A stretch of DNA of 64,000 nt from Hymenobacter persicinus (GTDB taxonomy: Bacteria > Bacteroidota > Bacteroidia > Cytophagales > Hymenobacteraceae), in NCBI RefSeq assembly GCF_004167665.1, contig NZ_SEWE01000001.1, forward strand, positions 62,001 through 126,000, written 5' to 3'. The translations under genes were made by a program, and so were the position numbers. Below are positions 8,286 through 15,625 of this stretch, piece after piece (position 1 is the first letter of the stretch; each line of letters opens with the position of its first letter). Below the pieces are notes generated by a model. It saw only the letters and a program-made list of their open reading frames with translations. It was not told where the DNA came from and did not search any database.

Positions 8286-8839
8286 GTACGGCTGGCCGGG
8301 GGCGTGATGAAATGCCGCAGGGCCGCAAACAGCGACGGGTAGGAGCCCAGGACGGTGCCGTCCGGGGTGAAGAGCAGGTAGTCCTCGGTCCCGTCGGGGT
8401 GCACCTCGATTTCCATGGACGCCGCGTCCCGGTCCAGTTCGACCTGCACGCCGCCGTCGCGCATGGGAAACACGTGCACGCTCACAGCCGGCGCGTACAC
8501 CAGCTGCAGGGAAAGCGCCTCCAACAACTGCCGGGCGCGTTCGAGCGCGCCGGGCTCGATGGGCAGCGCGCCGTAGGTGTCCCAATCCGCCGCCAGGGCC
8601 CGGAACGAGTCCAGTTGAGCCGCCAGTTTGGGAATCAACATCCCCAGGCCCGTGGCCGGGTTCCGCCTGGTTTTGGTGGCCAAGGTTTCCAGGGTGATGA
8701 ACAGGGCAAACTTGTTGCTCACCCCCCGGGCGCTCTTGCGGTTGGTGCGCTCGTTGCGCACGAACTCGTCCGCGTCCATGGCCCACATGTCGATGCCCTT
8801 CACCGACGGCGAGCCGCTGCGGACAATGGCCTTGCGCAT
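8282..8839 (-). CDS. Hypothetical protein with WDTYGA motif, 185 residues
   Basis: The start is ATG 8839. A helical N-terminal half (ALFITLETLATKTRRNPATG, PKLAAQLDSFRALAADWDTY) leads to WDTYGALPIEPGALERARQL. A strand-rich C-terminal half follows, with VHVFPMRDGGVQVELDRD and IEVHPDGTEDYLLFTPDG. I know this W-D-x-Y-G-A-x-P plus GGVQVEW-like pattern as a widespread unnamed family, often followed by the NPAHA-type gene as here. It lies 30 bases downstream of the DUF4209 gene and overlaps the next gene by 4 bases, so the three form a likely operon. Confidence 0.7.
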   Translation of the reverse strand: MRKAIVRSGSPSVKGIDMWAMDADEFVRNERTNRKSARGVSNKFALFITLETLATKTRRNPATGLGMLIPKLAAQLDSFRALAADWDTYGALPIEPGALERARQLLEALSLQLVYAPAVSVHVFPMRDGGVQVELDRDAASMEIEVHPDGTEDYLLFTPDGTVLGSYPSLFAALRHFITPPASRT

Positions 8840-8869
8840 GGTTAATTCCTGGGGTTCCAGGGGAGGAAG

Positions 8870-10720
8870 TTATACCGCACGAAATTCGTACGAGGCTAAT
8901 TTTAAAATCATGGTCAGTACGAGAAAGACGTTTTCGACGCCGTACTCGTCGTCGTCCATCAGGCCGTGGGCCACGCGGTTGCGCAAGTTATAGCCGGCCT
9001 TCTCACTGAGGAAAAACTTGATGAAGAACCGGTCGTCCTCTTCGAGTTTCCCTTTCAGGTCCGCCAGCAGTTCATCCAGCAGTTTCTCCATGGTCACGTC
9101 CGTGTTCTCGCGCATCTTGAAGGTGGGCAGGCGCAGCTGCACGCAGATGTAGCGCAGCAGGTACTCCACTTTCAAGGTAAGCGAATCCGTGCTGGCGATA
9201 AAGTCGGGTTCGTAGTCTGGGTCCTGCCGCCAGGCTTCCAGCTCGTGGAACAGCAGGCGCACCCCGGACATGACCAGGCGCAGCGGCTGGGTCTGGGTTT
9301 GCTGGCCGCTGGACTCCACCAGCCGGGGCTGGCCCAGCCAGCTGCGCTGCAGGAACTCCTGCACGGCGTCGGCCGTCAGCTTGCGGGCCTTGAAGGCTTC
9401 CAGCATCAGCTTGACCAGCGTCTGGGTGGAGAGTTGCGCCAGCAGGCTGTAGGTGTTCAAAAACTGGAACTGCTCCTTTTCTTCTTCGGTGTAAAAGGTT
9501 TGGACCGTGTTGCCGTGCTTGTCCTCCAGGCTCTTGGGCAGCATGTCCATGAACGAGTCCCGCTGGGCCTGGGCCGCCTCGCTGACCCGGTCCAGGCTGT
9601 GAAACATGGGAGTCAGGCACAGCTCGGCGATGATGCCCTGGGCGTCTTTTGACCGCACGACTTCCGCGATGTACTCCATCAGCGCCCGCGTCGCTTCGTC
9701 CGGCATCTGGGTGCGGGTCTGGGTCAGGGCGAAGCGCGTGCGCAAGCGCTGGTATTCCAGCTCCAAGCGCCGGCTGTTCTCCTCGTCCTTCAGCTGCCGG
9801 TAAATGCGCAGGGCGCGTTCGGTGAAGGCCACGGCGGTCATGTTGTGCTGCACCTCGGCCTCCTGGGCCAGGGCTTCGAGCTGCTGGGCCTGAAAAAACG
9901 ACCACCGCGCCCGTTCGCGTCCGGCTTTGCCGGCCAGTTCGGATGCTTCCGCGGCCAGCTCAATGGCCCCGTGCCGGTAGGTTTGCGCCAGTTGCTGCAC
10001 CCCACGCCAGTCCTGCTCCAGCAGGGCATCGGCCTGCTCGGGCGCGGTCAGGGCGCGGTAGTACTCCGTGAACAGCTCCGTAATGGCGCTCAGTACCCGC
10101 AGCGTAGCCCGGTTGTCCAGGGGCCAGGTGGTGTGCAGCGCTACCAGGTATTGGACGATTTCGCCCAGCAGCTGCGCCACGGAAGCGTCGTTTTTTCGCG
10201 TGTTGGCCAGCTGAAACGCCTTGCGCAGCGCCTCCAGAGCGTGCAGGGCGTAGTGGGTTCGTTCTCCGCCGACGCGGTGCTTCTCGACGTAGCCCACGCC
10301 CAACTGAAACAGGGTGGCCGCCAGCTCCCGCACCTGCTCGTTGGTGCGCAGGTGTTTGCGCAAGTACAGAAACAAGCCGTATTCGCTCTTCAAGTACAGA
10401 TTTGGAGTTTCCTGGTAGCGCCGGCGCACGTACGCGTATTCGGGCTCGGCGTACCCGGACGTATCGGGCCAGCCCACTTCGTGCTCAACTCCCTGCTCAT
10501 CCTTGCGCGTACCGCTGATTTGGTAGCCGACGCCCCTATCCAGCTGCTTGCTGGCCGCCAGTACTTCCTGTTCAACCCGGGCCCACCGGGCCCCGTCGGC
10601 ATCCCCCGCTTCCGCCAGCTGGACGGCCAACTCGCCCAGCCGCGCCGTTAGCGCGTGGGTGTCCCGAACATCTTCGCTGGCGGTATCAAGGTAGCGGAGG
10701 TAACTCTGAAGGTCTTGCAT
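8870..10720 (-). CDS. DUF4209-type protein with HEPN-like RNxxxH motif
   Basis: 616 residues from ATG 10720 (MQDLQSYLRYLDTASED); an earlier in-frame ATG at 10750 is possible. The protein is almost wholly helical with TPR-like stretches (EALAQEAEVQHNMTAVAFTE) and has no signal or membrane segment. The extreme C terminus contains YNLRNRVAHGLMDDDEYG; RNRVAH at 580-585 fits the R-N-x3-H signature of HEPN ribonucleases. The segment just before it (FFIKFFLSEKAGYN) and the overall layout fit DUF4209. HEPN proteins often act in toxin or antiphage systems, so a defence role is plausible but not shown. It is the likely first gene of a three-gene unit. Confidence 0.65.
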   Translation of the reverse strand: MQDLQSYLRYLDTASEDVRDTHALTARLGELAVQLAEAGDADGARWARVEQEVLAASKQLDRGVGYQISGTRKDEQGVEHEVGWPDTSGYAEPEYAYVRRRYQETPNLYLKSEYGLFLYLRKHLRTNEQVRELAATLFQLGVGYVEKHRVGGERTHYALHALEALRKAFQLANTRKNDASVAQLLGEIVQYLVALHTTWPLDNRATLRVLSAITELFTEYYRALTAPEQADALLEQDWRGVQQLAQTYRHGAIELAAEASELAGKAGRERARWSFFQAQQLEALAQEAEVQHNMTAVAFTERALRIYRQLKDEENSRRLELEYQRLRTRFALTQTRTQMPDEATRALMEYIAEVVRSKDAQGIIAELCLTPMFHSLDRVSEAAQAQRDSFMDMLPKSLEDKHGNTVQTFYTEEEKEQFQFLNTYSLLAQLSTQTLVKLMLEAFKARKLTADAVQEFLQRSWLGQPRLVESSGQQTQTQPLRLVMSGVRLLFHELEAWRQDPDYEPDFIASTDSLTLKVEYLLRYICVQLRLPTFKMRENTDVTMEKLLDELLADLKGKLEEDDRFFIKFFLSEKAGYNLRNRVAHGLMDDDEYGVENVFLVLTMILKLASYEFRAV

Positions 10721-10898
10721 GGAATGAATTTCCCGGGACTCGATTAACAACCTGGCGGGCAGAATTGCTCCAAGTACGGCACTGCGGAGAAAGTACGCTA
10801 TTTTTCACGGCCGTCCCCGGCCGCCAAGCCCCACGTACGCCCTTGCCAAGCCCATTACTGCGCATCCGGGCGGGCGCCTGATTCGCTGCCAGCGAGTA

Positions 10899-10928
10899 CT
10901 TCCGGAAGCTTCCGGAAGCTTCCGGAAG
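10899..10928. repeat. Three tandem copies of a palindromic decamer
   Basis: CTTCCGGAAG occurs three times with no spacer (10899-10908, 10909-10918, 10919-10928). Each copy is a perfect palindrome, so the whole 30-base block is also palindromic. It lies about 180 bases upstream of the DUF4209 start and 90 bases downstream of the nuclease-like gene. It could be a cluster of protein-binding sites or form cruciform DNA. Confidence 0.9.
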
Positions 10929-11018
10929 GGCTAGAACCACCATGCTCTGCGCAAGGGCCAACTAGCACGTTGCTCTAGTGGCCTGGCGAAATGGCTGCTA
11001 AGTAGCCGGGCCGGCCTC

Positions 11019-12266
11019 CTAAACGCCCTTCGCAATCTTGCGCATGGCAGCCGGCGAGTCGCCAAACTTGCACAGCGCCTCGCAGTGCTGGCTTAACTCG
11101 GAAAACAGAATGTAGTGGATGGTCGCGCCAGCGGCGCGGATGGCGGGGCGCGAGAGCTGCGCCTGCACTTCTTTCTCGCGGGCATCGGGCACGACCAGGT
11201 ATAAAGCCGTCTCATGCTCGGGCATGGAGAAGGCCAAGTCCGTCAGGCGCAGAATGCCCGAGTAGATGCTGGTGCTCTTTTCCACTTCGAAAGCGGCCAC
11301 CACCCGGTTGGTGCCGGGCGCAAACCACACGATGTCAATCAGACGGATGGTGCTGGCCACGTCGGCCGGCACGGGCAGCTCGGGGTGCTGGTCGAGGCAG
11401 TGAAACGAAAGCTTCTGGCCCCCGCAGAGCCGGTTGCGGTCGTTGATGGCCGTGGTCACGTCGCAGCCCAGCGCCTTGCCGATGCGCAGCAGGTGGTGCT
11501 GCATCTGGGTGTGCTGGTTCTGCTCCTGGGCCTCGGTTTGTACCTCCTGGTGGCGCTTGCGGGCCTGCTGCTGGTACTTGTCGCGCTCTTCTTCCGTGGT
11601 GAACTGCTGGTCGCCGGCAATCATCTTTTTCACGCCCACGTCGAAGAGCAGGCCGGCCAGCGCACCGTAGTCCAGACTCAGGTGCTGGCGGTGCGTCAGG
11701 TTCAAATCACGCAGCTGCTCGCGCATGCGCAGGTACTCGGGCCAGGAGCCCAGCTTGATTTTCTGGCCAAACAGGGCGTTGAAGCCGTTGACGATGGCCG
11801 TGTTGCAGGGCGGCATCAAGGTCGGGTGCAGGAAATACAGGATGCTGGCCACGGCCGGGCCCAGCCCCTTGATTTTGCGGCGGTCAAGTAGCTCGATTTC
11901 CTTGAGCAGCTGCTGCTCGGTGGTGGCGGCCAGGCAGCTTTCCAGAAACTGCCCGAAGGCCCGCTTGTTGTCCTCGTGCTCGTAGATGTCGGGGATACGC
12001 AGCTTGGGCTTCCAGTAGAAGGGGTGGGCCGCGCCCTGAAACACCTGCTTTTGCTCGCTGATGACGCTGAGCACGAATTCGAGCGAGGTGCCCTTAAAAT
12101 CGTTGCCGAAGCTGCCCGATTTGATGTCCTTGACTACCTGTTGCACCCCGCGCCGGATGGAGCGGAAGGCCTTCAGGCGCTCCTCGTTGTTGATGAACCA
12201 GGTGTTGTAGACGGACTCGGAATCGGCTTTGTATTGCTGGATAAGCGGCGGCAGAGCGGCGGACAT
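11019..12266 (-). CDS. HhH plus PD-(D/E)XK restriction-endonuclease-like protein
   Basis: 415 residues from ATG 12266 (MSAALPPLIQQYKAD); upstream frame extension to 12323 adds a non-homologous hydrophobic stretch. The N-terminal half has a helix-hairpin-helix-like segment, RRKIKGLGPAVASILYFL, as in DNA-glycosylase-type DNA binders. A charged coiled-coil linker (EERDKYQQQARKRHQEVQTE) follows. The C-terminal domain carries D311 in RLIDIVWFAP and FEVEKSTSIYSGILRL (326-341), a D...ExEK arrangement matching PD-(D/E)XK nucleases. No methyltransferase lies beside it, so a classical restriction pair is unlikely. Nuclease activity is inferred from the motif only. Confidence 0.65.
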   Translation of the reverse strand: MSAALPPLIQQYKADSESVYNTWFINNEERLKAFRSIRRGVQQVVKDIKSGSFGNDFKGTSLEFVLSVISEQKQVFQGAAHPFYWKPKLRIPDIYEHEDNKRAFGQFLESCLAATTEQQLLKEIELLDRRKIKGLGPAVASILYFLHPTLMPPCNTAIVNGFNALFGQKIKLGSWPEYLRMREQLRDLNLTHRQHLSLDYGALAGLLFDVGVKKMIAGDQQFTTEEERDKYQQQARKRHQEVQTEAQEQNQHTQMQHHLLRIGKALGCDVTTAINDRNRLCGGQKLSFHCLDQHPELPVPADVASTIRLIDIVWFAPGTNRVVAAFEVEKSTSIYSGILRLTDLAFSMPEHETALYLVVPDAREKEVQAQLSRPAIRAAGATIHYILFSELSQHCEALCKFGDSPAAMRKIAKGV

Positions 12267-12362
12267 AAAAAAGCGCAAGGTAATTAGAGCGGCTAAGATG
12301 CACAGAATTGGCGCCTGAAACACTATAAGCCTGGCTTTGGTTAGCGCCCATGATGGACTTGC

Positions 12363-13376
12363 CTACATCGGATGGCCGGCGGGCATTGCCATGCCGGGCA
12401 TGTCCAGCATGGGCTCGCCGGGGCGCATGGACAAGTCGCCGTAGCGCGCCGCCAGCCAGTAGCCCCCGGCCAGCATGGCCAGCGTGAGCAGTGTGACGGC
12501 AGCCTTGCGCAGCCCCGATACCGGGGCGCTGCTGCCCGTGGCCATGTCCGGCATTTGCTCGGGCAGCGCCGTCATGCGGTGCCCGGCGTGTCCTGCGGCG
12601 GCGGGCATTTCGTGCTGCATCCCCGTCATGCTGGGCATGCTATGGCCCATAGGCGGGGTAGCGCTGGCTTCCGCCTGCGGCGCTCCCCCTTTGCCCAGCG
12701 CCCGCTCGGTGCCCATGCCGTGCTTGAGCTGGTTTTTCACCAGCCAGTAGTTGACCGGGTAAGAAACAACCACGCCCACCAGCGTAGCGGCCGACATAGC
12801 CGCCCAGAACCAGGGCGACGTCGCTTCCATGGCCCGCATGTCACGGCTCATCAGGATAACCATGGTGGGCAGCATGCCGGCCATCATGGCGTTCATCGAC
12901 ATCCACTCCGGCAGAAACGAGTGGCGCACGGCCTGTCCGTAGCTCATCTTCATCATGTCCTTCATAAACAGGGCCTGAAAAATAAACAGGCCAAAGGCAA
13001 AGCCCGCCGCGTACTCCAGCCAGATGTCCACGCCCATGCGCAGGCCGAAGTAGCCGGTCAGGGCGGCCGCCACGATGATGCCGGTGGCGTCGCCGGCCGC
13101 GCAGTGAATGGTGGAGCCCACGGCCTGCTTCCACAGGGGGGCCACAAACTGCTCGTGGGTGCCGGGCGAGGGCTCGCGGCAGGAAAACCAGTAAATGAGC
13201 AGGCCCACAGGCCCGGTGTAGAGTGTCACCAGCACCCAGCCCCACTTCATCACCTTCATTTCCGGGGTACGGGTGAACAAGTCCCAGGCCACGTAGGCCA
13301 CGGACAGGGCCGTCAGGGCGAACCAACCCCATAACAGGTACTCAGGGAACAGCGGCGCGGGCATCGGATGGTTCAT
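12363..13376 (-). CDS. DUF4396 membrane protein with Met/His-rich tail
   Basis: 337 residues from ATG 13376 (MNHPMPAPLFPEYLLWGW). There are about six membrane helices: two at the N terminus, then a block with STIHCAAGDATGIIVAA and QALFMKDMMKMSYGQAVRHS, which is typical of DUF4396, and a last helix near residue 290. A hydrophilic loop rich in Met and His (GHSMPSMTGMQHEMPAAAGH) and the end MLDMPGMAMPAGHPM could bind copper. DUF4396 proteins are frequent in copper or silver loci; transport is suspected but unproven. It is the last gene of the minus-strand series after DUF305 and DUF6122. Confidence 0.8.
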   Translation of the reverse strand: MNHPMPAPLFPEYLLWGWFALTALSVAYVAWDLFTRTPEMKVMKWGWVLVTLYTGPVGLLIYWFSCREPSPGTHEQFVAPLWKQAVGSTIHCAAGDATGIIVAAALTGYFGLRMGVDIWLEYAAGFAFGLFIFQALFMKDMMKMSYGQAVRHSFLPEWMSMNAMMAGMLPTMVILMSRDMRAMEATSPWFWAAMSAATLVGVVVSYPVNYWLVKNQLKHGMGTERALGKGGAPQAEASATPPMGHSMPSMTGMQHEMPAAAGHAGHRMTALPEQMPDMATGSSAPVSGLRKAAVTLLTLAMLAGGYWLAARYGDLSMRPGEPMLDMPGMAMPAGHPM

Positions 13377-13422
13377 AGGACGAGGAGAGGGTGAGGTCAA
13401 CCGGTAAGAAGCGTCAGGCGAC

Positions 13423-13737
13423 TCAGCGGGGAAACGTGATGCCTAGTTGCCAGCACTCGGCATAGTCGAGGGCCATGTGCAGCAGAAAGCCCAGGGCCCA
13501 CACCCGGCTCCGGGGCGGCACCAGCAGCAGGGCGTAGCCGCCCATGGCCCAGTAAGTGTGCAGCGGATGGTAGTTGATGCTGCACCGGCCGGCGTCGAAC
13601 ATGGGCGTGGCCAAGACGTGGTCCACATCCAGCAGCAGCGCCGCCGCTAAGATGAGCCAGGTTCGGCGCCAGTGCGGCCGGTAAAACAGCAGGGCCACGA
13701 CACCGGGCACCAGCACGTGGAGAAACGCGTGCACCAT
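13423..13737 (-). CDS. DUF6122-family membrane protein
   Basis: 104 residues from ATG 13737 (MVHAFLHVLVPGVVALLF); upstream extension runs through a terminator and is rejected. There are four predicted helices. The conserved centre LLLDVDHVLATPMFDAGRCS followed by INYHPLHTYW matches the DUF6122 pattern of D-x-D-H, P-x-F-D, R-C-S and H-P-L-H. A longer homologue is at 56357-57136, again beside a DUF305 gene. The conserved acidic and His residues could bind metal, but the function is unknown. The spacing to DUF4396 (46 bases) suggests cotranscription. Confidence 0.8.
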   Translation of the reverse strand: MVHAFLHVLVPGVVALLFYRPHWRRTWLILAAALLLDVDHVLATPMFDAGRCSINYHPLHTYWAMGGYALLLVPPRSRVWALGFLLHMALDYAECWQLGITFPR

Positions 13738-13764
13738 CGGCCGCAGACAACAAGGAGGGGTAAG

Positions 13765-13793
13765 CAAAAAAGCGGCCCCACCGGAGCCGCCTT
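13765..13793 (-). terminator. Intrinsic terminator between DUF305 and DUF6122
   Basis: Read on the minus strand, GCGGC (13790-13786) pairs with GCCGC (13776-13772) and a run of six T follows. It should end or attenuate transcription from the DUF305 gene before DUF6122. An equivalent hairpin sits in the same place in the second DUF305/DUF6122 pair. Confidence 0.75.
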
Positions 13794-13817
13794 GCCGGGG
13801 CAGATGTGTACCCCTGG

Positions 13818-14447
13818 TTAGTAGGATTTGTTGGCCAACAGCCAATTCTGCAGCTCTTTGACTTCCATTTGCTGGTCCGTGATTATCTGCCGGGCCATGC
13901 TCTTGGGCGTGGCTTCGCGGCCCAGCTCCAGTTCGTCCTCGCTCATCTCGATGGCGCTGGTGTGGTGGTCAATCATGAGTTGGGCAAAGTCCTGGTCGGC
14001 GTCGCCGGTGAGCACGCGCAGGTCGTTGTTTTTGTCCATGGTTTCCATGGCCATCATGGCGCGGTCCATGAATTCCATCACCATCGGGGCGTGAGCCGGG
14101 TGGCTGGTCAGAAAGGCATTGAATTGCGTGATTTCGGCCTGCTGCGCGGTTATCATGCGCTGGGCAATGGCTTTCATCGCCGCGTTGTCGCCGGCGCTGA
14201 GCTCTTTCTGGGCCATCTTGATGGCGCCCGTGTGGTGCATGACCATCATCTTGGCGTAGTCCACGTCGGGGTCCATCGTGGCCGTCATCATGTCCATTTC
14301 TTTGCTCATGTCGTGCATGATGGTCATGAAGGCATTGTCGTTGTGGGCCTGCACCTTCAGGCCGTCGGCTTCGTCCTTGCTACACGAAGCAAGGGCACCA
14401 ACGGCAAACAGGCAAGCAAGCAGGGGGAGGCGGAGGGAACGTAGCAT
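13818..14447 (-). CDS. DUF305 lipoprotein, two repeats
   Basis: 209 residues. The lipoprotein signal ends GALASC (Cys22). Two DUF305 repeats follow: DVDYAKMMVMHHTGAIKMAQ and, after about 100 residues, DADQDFAQLMIDHHTSAIEM. Each keeps the HH pair, and each is followed by the A..EL..G and Q...I..F/L..WL landmarks. DUF305 proteins form ferritin-like helical bundles, and the conserved His/Met residues are thought to bind copper or silver in the periplasm. The gene carries the shared 42-base motif upstream (14518-14559) and a terminator downstream. Confidence 0.88.
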   Translation of the reverse strand: MLRSLRLPLLACLFAVGALASCSKDEADGLKVQAHNDNAFMTIMHDMSKEMDMMTATMDPDVDYAKMMVMHHTGAIKMAQKELSAGDNAAMKAIAQRMITAQQAEITQFNAFLTSHPAHAPMVMEFMDRAMMAMETMDKNNDLRVLTGDADQDFAQLMIDHHTSAIEMSEDELELGREATPKSMARQIITDQQMEVKELQNWLLANKSY

Positions 14448-14517
14448 ACGGCGGGGTTTCGTTTAGGAGAAAGCAACAGCAACTGTCACCCTGACTAAAC
14501 GAGGCCGCCAGGCCCCC

Positions 14518-14559
14518 GGTTTGCCCACGATTCGGCCGAAAACCTTGTAAAGTTTCCAG
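14518..14559 (-). promoter_or_regulatory. Copper-regulon motif upstream of DUF305
   Basis: On the plus strand this has GGTTTG at one end and CCTTGTAAAGTTTCCAG at the other, with TTCGG between. It aligns without gaps, over 42 bases, with the sites at 18092-18133 (copA) and 57928-57969 (second DUF305). In gene orientation it ends about 70 bases before ATG 14447. Confidence 0.7.
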
Positions 14560-14569
14560 CCCGGCGCCG

Positions 14570-15205
14570 TTAGGAGAGGGTTTCCAGCCCCAGCCGGCCC
14601 GCGCTGCCGGGGCCCAGGGCCTGAAACGCGGAGGGCGACATGCCCGTGACCTGGCGGAACTGATTGGTCAGGTGCGCCGCGCTGCTGTAGCCCAGGCGCG
14701 CGGCCACCTCGGCCACCTTGGCGTCCTGGTAGCTGAGCAGCTCCTTGGCCCGCTCCACCTTCTGGCGGATGATGTACTTTTCCAGCGTCAGGCCCTCCCG
14801 CACCGAGAACTGGTGCGACAAGTACGCGTAGGCCCGCCCGACCCGCTCGCTGATGAAGTGGGAGTAGGTGTGAAAGGGCTGCAGCTCGGTGGGCGTGTAG
14901 TGAATCAGCTCCACCACGACGGCCTTCACCTGCTCCACCAGCTGGTCGCGCGGGTCCTCGACCAGGGCAAAGCCGTAGGCCTGCAGGGCGCTGCGCACCA
15001 CGTCTTCGCGGACGGCCCCGCCGTCGGCCATCCGCACGTTGGCCGCGCCCAGCGCCACGCCGTCCACCACCAACCCGGCCTTCTCCAGCTCGCGCTGCAC
15101 CACGCGCAGGCAGCGGGGGCACACCATGTTGCGGATAGAGAGGCGCACCGCCCCGCCCGCGGGGGCCGGCAAGCTGGAGGAAGCGGACTGCGTCATGGTT
15201 TTCAT
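14570..15205 (-). CDS. HMA-like domain fused to AraC-type DNA-binding domain
   Basis: 211 residues. Residues ~20-90 form a small alpha/beta domain with IRNMVCPRCLRVVQRELEKA (Cys29, Cys32), the CxxC placement of heavy-metal-associated (HMA) domains. The C-terminal ~100 residues are an AraC HTH with VGRAYAYLSHQFSVREGLTL, KVAEVAARLGYSSAAHLTNQ and FRQVTGMSPSAFQ. The natural reading is a cytoplasmic activator that senses Cu(I) or another soft metal through the HMA-like domain; this is inference. It overlaps the cupredoxin stop as ATGA and is the last gene of the copA-cupredoxin unit. A paralogue is at 29200-29784. Confidence 0.85.
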   Translation of the reverse strand: MKTMTQSASSSLPAPAGGAVRLSIRNMVCPRCLRVVQRELEKAGLVVDGVALGAANVRMADGGAVREDVVRSALQAYGFALVEDPRDQLVEQVKAVVVELIHYTPTELQPFHTYSHFISERVGRAYAYLSHQFSVREGLTLEKYIIRQKVERAKELLSYQDAKVAEVAARLGYSSAAHLTNQFRQVTGMSPSAFQALGPGSAGRLGLETLS

Positions 15206-15579
15206 TTTACGACCAGGCTGCCCCGCAGCATGTGCATGCCGCAGGTAAAGGCAAAGGTACCGGCTTGCTGGGGCAAAAACTCAATGGCCGTGGTTTTAAA
15301 CGGGGCCAGGTCGCGCCGGATGTTGAAGTCGGGCAGCAGCAGCTCTTCCGAGCAGCTGTTTTCCTCGTCGCGGTAGAAGTTGAGCTGCACGGGCTTGCCG
15401 CGCTCCACCTCGATGACGTCGGGCGAGTAGCCGCCCTTCACCACGATGTCGACCTGCTGGATGCCGGCCGACGACGAGACGGCCGTGGCCACCCGGTGCG
15501 GGGCCAGAAAGAAAAACCAGCCCACCAAGCCCAGCAGGCCCACGCCCACCACGGTTACGATTATTTGCGTAGTATCCAT
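15202..15579 (-). CDS. Membrane-anchored cupredoxin-like protein
   Basis: 125 residues from ATG 15579 (MDTTQIIVTVVGVGLLG). One N-terminal helix anchors a cupredoxin_1-type beta domain. Likely ligands are in KGGYSPDVIEVERGKPVQLN, ENSCSEELLLPDFNI and FTCGMHMLRGSL, where the Cys, Met and His of CGMHM resemble copper ligands. It should bind copper outside the cytoplasm. It sits 46 bases after copA and overlaps the HMA-AraC gene by 4 bases, so the three are probably one operon. Confidence 0.82.
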   Translation of the reverse strand: MDTTQIIVTVVGVGLLGLVGWFFFLAPHRVATAVSSSAGIQQVDIVVKGGYSPDVIEVERGKPVQLNFYRDEENSCSEELLLPDFNIRRDLAPFKTTAIEFLPQQAGTFAFTCGMHMLRGSLVVK

Positions 15580-15625
15580 ACAAAGGGAGTACAAAAGAAG
15601 AAAGGAAAGCCAGGCGGGAGCCGCC

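Noticed and set aside
10899..10928. Decamer block as an intrinsic terminator of the nuclease-like gene
   Set aside because: Although palindromic, it has no T run on either side and its units are themselves palindromes, which is unusual for a terminator.
12372..13334. 320-codon plus-strand frame opposite DUF4396
   Set aside because: It is His/Gly-rich antisense of Met/Ala codons, and DUF4396 membrane helices are clear on the minus strand.
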